Positions 56,101-64,000 of a stretch of DNA of 64,000 bases are shown here, piece by piece. Position 1 is the stretch's first letter. Each line of letters begins with the position of its first letter. The DNA is from Kappaphycus alvarezii (Eukaryota; Rhodophyta; Florideophyceae; Gigartinales; Solieriaceae). A program made the position numbers and the translations under genes. The stretch lies in contig NADL03000535.1 of NCBI GenBank assembly GCA_002205965.3, positions 124,001 to 188,000 of the forward strand. The letters are read 5' to 3'. The notes beneath the pieces were generated by a model. It did no database searches. It worked only from the letters and a program-made list of their open reading frames with translations, and was not told the DNA's origin.

Positions 56101-59100
56101 AGAAAAATCGCAAATTAGCCTCCCAAATTAAAACCCCCAATGAACAGCTTGAATAACTCAAGTTGTCCCTTCTACAACCAAGCACCAAACTGAAGACCCT
56201 CTATCTATAAATTCTCATGTAGAAATCAATTTTCAGATCCAAATAGATCGACACCCGAATCTTGACGTACCATGCGTGCACGGACCATAATGAAAAAAAA
56301 GGAAAATAGAATAGTAATATATTACAAATTAAGCCCTTTGCACTTCTTACTAAAAGTAAAGGGAGCGGAAGAGGATAAGGACAATAAAATTTGAGGGAAA
56401 AACCAATAAATGTAGGATCCGTGGTAGCAGTCAGTAGGCAGCAGTCATTAAGTAACAGTCATTGTGCAATAGCTAAGACGTTCTAGTGAATTATAAGGCG
56501 ACGTCTGTAGAATAGTTCTAGGGAGCCAATGATTTTACGGAGATTGAAGACTTCTCTGAAAAGGAACTACCATAATTGGAGGATGTACAAAATAAATTGA
56601 GGGCCTAGGATACAAAAGACGAGTTTATCTACCGCCGTGAGCAAGTCAACGAAATTTGTAGACATTTCATCGAAGTTATTGATGCTTCGGAGAGACATTT
56701 CCATTCGTATACCGAAGAAAGTGGAAATGACATGAACATCAGCACTTCTTCCATTAAAGTATCAACCGCTAGTCTTTATCGTGAAAAACATTCGCTTAAA
56801 TGAATTTCTAGATAGGAATTTATTACATTGAAGAAGAGGTGGGCAGAGTTCAATAAATGCTGCTTATACTTTTTATAATGGGAAGTATGAGACTAAATAT
56901 GTGAAAATTGTAAATATCTACTCGAAAATTCATGACACCGAAAGGAAAATAAGGACCTAAAAAGTATTCTACTTACGTTTAACCATTGAAAGAAGTTAGT
57001 AGAACCTCTTCCTAGCGGTCATGCGTATTGGCATTTAACTTTTATTTACTGGCCGCATCATTTTCTCGCCACAGCTTCAAACCGTAGAACGTTACCACTG
57101 GTGAAAATGCATGGCTTATATACTTAGTGCGTTAGATATATTTTGAGCCTATTTACCGTTATCTAATGTCAACAAAATGAGTCCTAAAACTACAAATGCG
57201 TTGGAAGTAATCATCTAAAGTAAGAGAAACTGAATATTTCGTCATTGCAAGGAGTTTATAATTATCGCAAAGTGCTGCGATATATCGCGTTTATCCGATG
57301 AGTCCAACAACTGAACGAAATTGAGCCCTTTTTTGTAACAGTAAACAAAACACTACACGAATCTGAATGGAAAGATATCGGATCGAACCAGTAGCTATTA
57401 CCATTACTGCTTCAATGAGCCCCTCGGCGAATTTTAAATTTTAAAGTAGACTTTCTGAAACCGATGAAAACGACGGCTCTGAGATTTTTTTCTGTGTGCA
57501 GTTGCAGTGGAGACGATAAGAAACTCATAGAAAGAAAAGAAACAGAAAATATATATATTACTATTTTAGTACAGTACCACAGGAATTAACATCTTTTTAT
57601 CCACTCTATTGCCTCCAAAGCAATTTTTCGACAACTTGGCATTGATCAAAAACATTTTGACTCAATTAATGATAAACATATATATTTTTGACAGTTTTCT
57701 CTCCTTTTCAGTTTCTGATATTCTCTGTGCTTTTCATTTTGCAGCACTTTCTATCCTTCAGACAACTGCAACTGCTGGTATCTCTATAAAACACCAGGGA
57801 AAAGTATTCCCTTCCTCCAATTCGCTCTCTTCAAACGAATACCACCAGTAACCTATCACATCAACGCTATTTACCTTTCCAAAAACCTCCAGCGTAGCGA
57901 TCTCGGTGCGATAATTGCTTCTTTAATCAATGAATACATAGATTCTCTCCATCACGATATACACGTCCTTTCTGGGTCACAATTTTGAAGAATCTGCATC
58001 GTGGCCTATTTAGGCATAGCTCTGTGTTTATATCCTAATTTTCATCATGTCTTTGTCTGTATCTGCGCAGATGTGTCCAAAAAGATCCATCAGAGTGTGA
58101 GAAATAACTTCATTTACGAGCTAGCACTACCATCAGTGTGGCGATGCTCATTACGGCAAAATGAATTCACAAAAGAGTCTCCTCGATCCCCCAACCCACT
58201 CCGGCGAGTACACATCTACATCTATGGCAGCCAGTGTTCGCCGTTCTACAGTGCTACGAATTCACTGTCATCAGCATTATGTGCTGCATTATAGATGCAT
58301 CTCACAGACCTAGCGAAAACTATTGTGATCGAATACGAAATCCATTTTGTCGGTGTACTTTTTATACACGGTTTGTTGTCTATCTACTGAGTATTTAATG
58401 ATAAGGGAAGCATTCTCGTTCCTCTGTCCAAACAGACAAACAAATTTATTTACATCACTTTTAGCTTACCATTGATACGGGGTCGGCCGGCATGGTGGCC
58501 TCCATTTACCCAGAAGTGAGCAGCTCGGATCCGGAGTAGTGGGGAAGAAAAATACAGGCTCCAGTCCGGATTCTCGCTGCTCTCGTTTCAGTTTGATGAT
58601 TTTTTCGCCATATATTTGCCTGCTTTCAGAGCTACGGATCAGGTTTCACCTTACTTATTTCTAAAAGTACAGTTCTGATTGTTCTGATGCTAAACAAGAT
58701 ATCTCAACATTTTTTTCGTAACCCTTCCTTGGGAAGAAAGTATTTTTTCAATCGAACGCTATCGCAAGCTCACGATTCTTAATTCTATTATATAGCTACT
58801 AACTGTTTTTGCGATCAATCTACAACAGCTCAATTGCCTATGAACTTGATAGCCCCGGGACACCTGCCGGACTTTAGTGGTCTCTTCATATTGTTTTAAG
58901 TTTTCAGTTGCTTATTGTGAATGTTTTACCGGCGTGACACGTAATCCACAGCAAGGTGACAGGCTGGATCAGAAGAAAATATCCAATGGCGACGCTGGTC
59001 TTGACATCGTAGACCTAAATCTAGGTTACTCAGCTTAAGTAGAATGTTGAGGCGTATCTAGTCACAAAATGTTCAGCGGAGCACGCTGCTTGACAGAATA

Positions 59101-61447
59101 GCACATCAAAATACAGTGAAAAGGCTGTTCTGTAGATTTTGAAGGGCAGTTTTTTCTTAAAAAGAAAAAGGTTTGGATTTTTAGTCTTGAAAGATATATT
59201 CTCTTTATGCTAAAGTATTCTTTGCGTTGCTAATTTCGGGTCCAAAGTTGTAGATATCCTATACCGTTTACTTTACTTCGCTACGACTGCGTCGCTATGT
59301 ATGCTGAACGTTTTGCTCTTCTTAGTTCGACAGAATTTATTTTTGCGCCGACTTGTCCGTTTGATGGTTTTTAGGGTAAAACGTGGAACCTTCGAAAAGT
59401 ACTATTGTATTTCCGCTTTTAAGTTGTTTTGTTGAGTCCCCAACTTTGAGTATATTCTAATTGAGATATATTTGATAGCCCTGGAAGTGCATTCGTTCGG
59501 CTAATTTTCAAACTTGACAGTTCATCCCGGTATGTTAGGCCAGCGCCGGTGTAGAACACAGGTCACCGGAAAGGTTTTTAGCCGTCGACAGAAACTAATG
59601 TAGACTTTATGGAACGGCTATAATACAGAATAAAACCAGTAAGATCCAAATGAATGGAGTTGAAACCAGTGAAAGGTTTTATTATGCTGTTCAGCGAGGT
59701 AAAATTGAGGAAATTGCACATACATCAGTTCCAAGGGGCATCATGTTTTTAATAATTGTTTGTAGAACTGCGTGCGTGCTATTCTTAGGACTTTACTCCC
59801 TACCTGCTTGTCAAATGGATATCAAAGATACAAGTAACTCCACTAATATATAAACGGGGAAACATAGTACGATTTCCACGGTGTTTTTCCTCCTTTAGTT
59901 GCGCAGTAGCTGCTAAGCTACCTAAATTTGTTCATTCGGATCCTATAATTCTAAAACAGAAACACGTTTAGGAAAGTATGAATATTTTGCAACGCCTTTT
60001 GATTTTTGCAGAGGTTCGAATCTTGTTTGGTGTATTTCATGTATGTCAAGAATGAAAAGATTCGGTACTGAAAATATTTCGTGAGTCGAAAGAAATTTTC
60101 GGCAACTAGTTTGTGAAAGAGATTGATCATATTGTTATTAAAAGGTGGAAACAAATGGTAGCGTTGAGTGAGTTGAAATGTTGAATCTAAAAGTTTCGAG
60201 TGGCAACAAAGTTTTCTGGGGCTCCTTCTTCAGAAAACGCAAGGGCTTCTAACGACTAAACTGGAAGCAGATAGACGTCTAAAGACTTCTCGATCGATTT
60301 GGTGATTCTAAAGCCAAATTTGAAGACATAAACTACTTAACATGTTAAATCTAAAACATACGTCAAAATTGGAGCTCTGTAAATTAATGTATATTCTCTA
60401 CAGCCGTTTGTATAGCATTTTTACACTAAATGAAATTAAATACAATCAAAAGGGAAGCCGTACTTGAATATTTGGGTAAGAAGCGAGCAAAGAAATATTA
60501 CAGGTCTCATGAAAAGGCTTCCATCGTCTGAAGTCGTGTGATCAACGCCTATCGCTTGCCTAATTAGTATTCAGAGATGAAGGTGGAGAGTGAGCTCATT
60601 TAAATATGTACAATACAAGTAAATAAGAACCTTCTTCTGTTGAATTTACTTTTTTTGTGATTTCTCGAAACAGATGCACTCATTGATTACATTGATCTCG
60701 ATTTACTTGCAGGTGGTAAAGTTTGGAAAGATTCGTTGTATCAAATCAAAGATAAATTATGTAGAGACTTAGTATTGAATACGGATATGAACTACGGCAG
60801 AAGATCCAGCTCACCATGAAGATACAAATACAGAGGCTGAACTTAAACTTTTTATGCAAGCTCCATTTATTCTTCGAGAGTAGTGCAGATATAAGGTGAT
60901 CACACTGATTCATGAAATCTCCAACGATTTTTTGCTTAAAACAGAAGAGAGTGGCCAAGAAGATCATTCATGGTATATTTGAGAAAGTGGTTATGGAAAG
61001 ACTTCAGATATAGAGGGGAATCTTATGGGTTTTGGAATAAATTTTCAGCGTAAATAGTGCCTCAGAGAATGAAAAATATCCCAGTTAGAAATATTTTCAT
61101 GAGAAAAAGTACAGGAAAAACTCCCAAAGAATTTAGAAATGGTATTCGAAGTCATTACTATTCGTATGTAGAAGTATGTGACTGTATGTTGAAACATTGC
61201 AAAAAGAACAAACACTGTATCATATCCCTTATGCCAGATTTTAATGTTCACGATACTGAACACAACTATGAAGATCGCCGTAGTTAGCTAGTACTTTCTT
61301 TTCGTAGCATCTAAGCTTATGACAGCGGTAAGGAGTTTTACTTGCGCTACTTGGCAAATTTTGGCGATTACTGCTAAAAAAAATCAGACTCTGAGAGAAA
61401 TGTAAATTCTGACCTCCGACTACCTCCGTGGGACAGCAAAAATCGCT
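53101..61447. other. AT-rich gene desert, part 2
   Basis: Nothing is firmly supported. A 115-codon frame at 53361-53708 ends with a segment (FRSVDDNELFKCIS) that faintly recalls the N-terminal part of hAT-type transposases; this is a weak impression. A plus-strand remnant near 56.5 kb is listed separately. A GC-richer patch near 58.49-58.56 kb has no tRNA-like fold. Confidence 0.35.
56531..56752 (+). pseudogene. Broken coding remnant, unassigned
   Basis: One plus-strand frame reads DFTEIEDFSEKELP, stop, LEDVQNKLRA, stop, then EFIYRREQVNEICRHFIEVID continuing to DMNIS. The charged, helical composition with two stops stands out from the AT-rich background and suggests a decayed gene, perhaps a retroelement Gag. 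I cannot name it. Confidence 0.3.
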
Positions 61448-61471
61448 TTATGTTCACTATAGTGAACATAA
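61448..61471. repeat. 24-bp perfect palindrome
   Basis: The 24 bases from 61448 to 61471 are their own reverse complement (core TTCACTATAGTGAA). The palindrome lies just outside the degenerate transposase-like gene and could be part of a transposon end or a protein-binding site. Confidence 0.8.
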
Positions 61472-62228
61472 GGCCAAACTTATAACAACAGCTGTCTTAC
61501 CCCTTTACCTTTAGTATCCACTAAGATGTCCGTTGCTTACGTCTAGGTGGCCATCGCCTTGATCACCCTCTAAACACCGCCTAAGAGATGAGCTGGCCTA
61601 CTCACTGCTCAGTCTTCCGCTCCCAGAAGAAGGATCTCGTCCATCACCATTACCGTCGGAATTATCCTTTCCAATAGGCGGTGGTGTCCTTTCTAGCTCT
61701 AAAACTTTACCAGTATGCCAAAAGCTCCAACAGGTTTTACGTAGGCCGGAAAATACACGGATACACAGATTAACACCACATCATACACAAGAGTACGACG
61801 AACGATGTCCCTTGAAACCTTGCTTGTGTTGGTCACACAAAGCACAGTAGCCTAGAGCTCCTTGCTTGGGCATGTGACCATGCACGCATAGACGTAACGA
61901 CATTCAATCTGCCCCATTGAAGAAGGCCAACCGATATAGTTTCCTAGAATGTGCAGAACTGACAAGCCCCTTAACTTCCGTATTGCTAGTTATTTCCTCC
62001 CCAGTTCCTCCGTTTTCCACGTGTTTCTGTACTTGTTTGGATCCAGTATAGCTCAAAAGCTCTTGGGATACGTCGAACATAAAATCGGCGGTAGCTTGTG
62101 TCTTGTTCAGGAATTTTCTAAAACTTTCAATAGATTTGGAAGACTGGTCCGAATCCAGAAGGTCCTCACGCTGGAAGATCCTCCATGAAAAGAACCCGTT
62201 GATATCGATAGTCTTTAGGATCTGCGAA

Positions 62229-62390
62229 ACAATCTTGTGTTCCCATACGAAGTAGGAACTAGAGCTCCGTACTATGGCTCTTTGCTGTGTTGCACCTTCA
62301 ACGGCTCCTTTTTTTAAGTAAAAACTTTAGACAGCATGCTGAAACAGCTTTAAGGGTACAAAGCATCCATTGGAAATCATATGCTGCTCA
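62229..62390. repeat. Tandem duplication, unit 1 (162 bp)
   Basis: Nearly identical to 62391-62555, directly adjacent. Differences are a few substitutions and a three-base length change in a T run, so the duplication is recent relative to the decay of the surrounding gene. Confidence 0.92.
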
Positions 62391-62555
62391 ACAATCTTCT
62401 GTTCCCACTCGAAGTGGGAACTAGAGCTCCGTACTATGGCTCTTTGCTGTGTTGCACCTTCAACGGCTCCTTTGTTTTTTGAGTAAAAACTTTGGGCAGC
62501 ATGCTGAAACAGATTTAAGGGTACAAAGCATCCATTGGAAATCATATGCTGCTCA
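62391..62555. repeat. Tandem duplication, unit 2 (165 bp)
   Basis: Second unit of the tandem pair. On the minus strand its 55 codons are open and lie in the same frame as the start of unit 1, so the duplication extended a reading frame (VEQHMISNGCFVPL appears twice in one frame). Confidence 0.92.
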
Positions 62556-63703
62556 ACAACATTCCAAAACTTTTGTCGCGTAATCAGCACTTCTTTGTGA
62601 ACTGTCACAAAAGAAGGAAAAGCAGCGTCTCGAATGTGCGCCCATTGCACTACTATCACGGCCAACTTTATAGTACTGTCCTTACATATGTTCATAGACT
62701 GGGTGGTGCACCTGAATAGTACTGTGTATATTATTCCCGTCGCAGTTGCTAGCACTTAAAGTGCATTATTTAAGCCAAGAACCAAAAACTGCTGCACGAT
62801 CTGATCCATGTGCTCAGTAAACACATAACGCTTAAAAGTATCATCCCCTACATCACACCTAATCAGGTCAAGAGTGGCAAGATGTATGACCACTGCAACA
62901 GTTGAAGCCGCTACTTTGGTCTTAATTTCTACGGCAGCCAATACCACCGCCTCATCTCCAACAGTGGTGACTGACCTGGCTCCAAAGTAAAATCCCATCT
63001 CTCAAAATAAGCAGCATTCAGGAACGCCACGGCATCGGGAGAGCATGTTAAGTACGTTGTAACCTTTAACGAAACCATTCCAATCTCAAACACGACCTTT
63101 ATTAAGGCCATAGAACTCAACGCGCTCAGTACAGCCTTCTCATTCATATTCTTTCTCATCATCGCCTCCGTTGAGACCTTAGAGCTAAAACAATCCTGAT
63201 ACAGTAGATAAAACCACTCTTTTATTGACATTTGTTACGCAGTACCCGTCCTTGTAACACCTAGAACGTTTCTTACGGCTTCAGTTGACATTAACAGGAG
63301 CTCCGCATTTGTTCCCGCGATTCGGAACTGTCTTAGAACGAACCAATCAGCACAGCGCTGACCAAGTGTGAGAACATTACAATGGCCAGCAATCAGCTCC
63401 TCAGCCTTTTCTCTGAAGCAATGAAGAGTGTCCTCTTTTCGAAGGACACCGCTGAAAAGTGTCCTGTCTAGCCTAAAATGTGATCGAGGTATCGCTATTC
63501 AGGTGTTCAAAATTGAGTTCAGTTACTGTAAGATGGTGTACATAAACCGCAAAACTTTGCAAAACTTTGCATCACCTCTTTCACGTGCAGCAATTGAAGT
63601 TGCTTTGCTCTGCCCAACCCGTCGAGATACGGAGCCAGTTGATTTGCTGGCGATTAAAAACCCAGATCCCAATGCACCGTCATCGTTAGTCACAAATTGT
63701 ATC

Positions 63704-64000
63704 CTATTGTATCCTTCGATCTAATAAAACCGCATTTGCGACTTCAGGTTTAGTTGGTCCACCGAAACAAGAGCCTCCTTCGACCTCGGTGGTCTCACTA
63801 CTTGCAACCACATTAATTTCCACAGGAGGCGAAGCGTTGCGATCAGACCATGCAGATACAGATTCGAATGCCGGAGCGTCCCTTTGGTTAGGGACATTTG
63901 ACGCACAGCGCTCAATTTCTGCTTCCTGTAGACCCTCACGTATTGGATTTAAGAATGATCTTCCGTCGAAAGGATGGCAGCCAGGAATATGATCGGGCAT
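63704..64000 (-). CDS. Partial open frame at the window edge, unassigned
   Basis: A 98-codon minus-strand frame reaches the window edge, so its N-terminus may lie outside. Readings such as SFLNPIREGLQEAEIERC and SVSAWSDRNASPPVEINVV look protein-like and hydrophilic, but no domain is recognisable. It could be the N-terminal part of the transposase-like gene to its left, separated by about 0.5 kb of broken frames, or a compositional artefact. Confidence 0.3.
   Translation of the reverse strand: MPDHIPGCHPFDGRSFLNPIREGLQEAEIERCASNVPNQRDAPAFESVSAWSDRNASPPVEINVVASSETTEVEGGSCFGGPTKPEVANAVLLDRRIQ

Larger units (their letters stand above)
61700..63230 (-). pseudogene. Degenerate transposase-like gene with C-terminal zinc ribbon (PiggyBac-like candidate)
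   Basis: The minus strand runs through several frames from an ATG near 63231 (MSIKEWFYLLYQDC...ALIKVVFEIG) to a Cys-rich end at 61849-61710: YCALCDQHKQG, then YSC-x2-CGVNLC, then CWSFWHTG. The C-x2-C...C-x2-C...C...H layout with a terminal Trp/His resembles the zinc ribbon closing PiggyBac-type transposases. Between them, MDQIVQQFLVLG and QHMISNGCFVP segments are protein-like but I cannot match them to the DDD core. Stops and frameshifts are present, and an internal 54-55 codon segment is duplicated in tandem (62229-62555). The family call rests on the zinc ribbon alone. Confidence 0.4.

Noticed and set aside
1..64000. CRISPR array, operon or prophage.
   Set aside because: No regularly spaced short repeats, no ribosome-binding-site-led gene runs; all positive evidence is eukaryotic.

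Overview
The window is repeat-rich eukaryotic nuclear DNA. The evidence is a nuclear-type tRNA-Leu with internal A and B boxes, several retrotransposon classes, a TATA-driven secreted-peptide gene, and no operons or bacterial-style gene packing. Base composition falls into two blocks: the non-LTR element blocks are GC-rich (1-11.7 kb and 21-26 kb), while from about 38.6 kb to 61 kb the DNA is AT-rich and decayed. I cannot name the species. A repeat-laden alga (for example a red alga) is one possibility, but the window holds no diagnostic gene.

Layout. 1-11.7 kb (minus strand) is a head-to-tail stack of non-LTR retrotransposons that carry a reverse transcriptase followed by a Cys/His finger and a restriction-like endonuclease (RLE). 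I see three subfamilies, which I call A, B and C: a 5'-truncated B copy, a 5'-truncated C copy, a full-length A copy and a 5'-truncated A copy. The last stops 72 bp short of a tRNA-Leu(UAG). 12-21 kb is a mosaic of short dispersed repeats, two RLE C-terminal remnants and one convincing host gene, at 17.2-17.4 kb. That gene encodes a secreted peptide with four CX3C motifs at an exact 11-residue period. 21-26.1 kb is a plus-strand subfamily B element interrupted by a TG...CA unit with a 5-bp target duplication, and followed by the 5' end of yet another element. 26.3-31.3 kb is a minus-strand Ty1/copia element with two further insertions. 31.4-38.7 kb holds three copies of a TG...CA LTR-like family in both orientations, another RLE C-terminus and a decayed Gag-protease region. 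41.1-45.2 kb is a dead plus-strand Ty3/gypsy chromovirus that still shows its chromodomain. 45.2-61.4 kb shows almost no recognisable gene. 61.7-63.2 kb is a degenerate transposase-like gene with a terminal zinc ribbon.

How the parts relate. Most of the sequence is selfish DNA and its order of arrival can be read from nesting. Three insertions (23414-24057, 26744-27299, 26636-26706) reveal their exact ends because removing them together with one target duplication restores a reading frame. The non-LTR stack suggests either that these elements insert at, or into, the 3' tail of their own relatives, or that several RNAs were copied end to end in one event. The host genes visible are the tRNA and the CX3C peptide; the rest is mobile DNA or unassigned.
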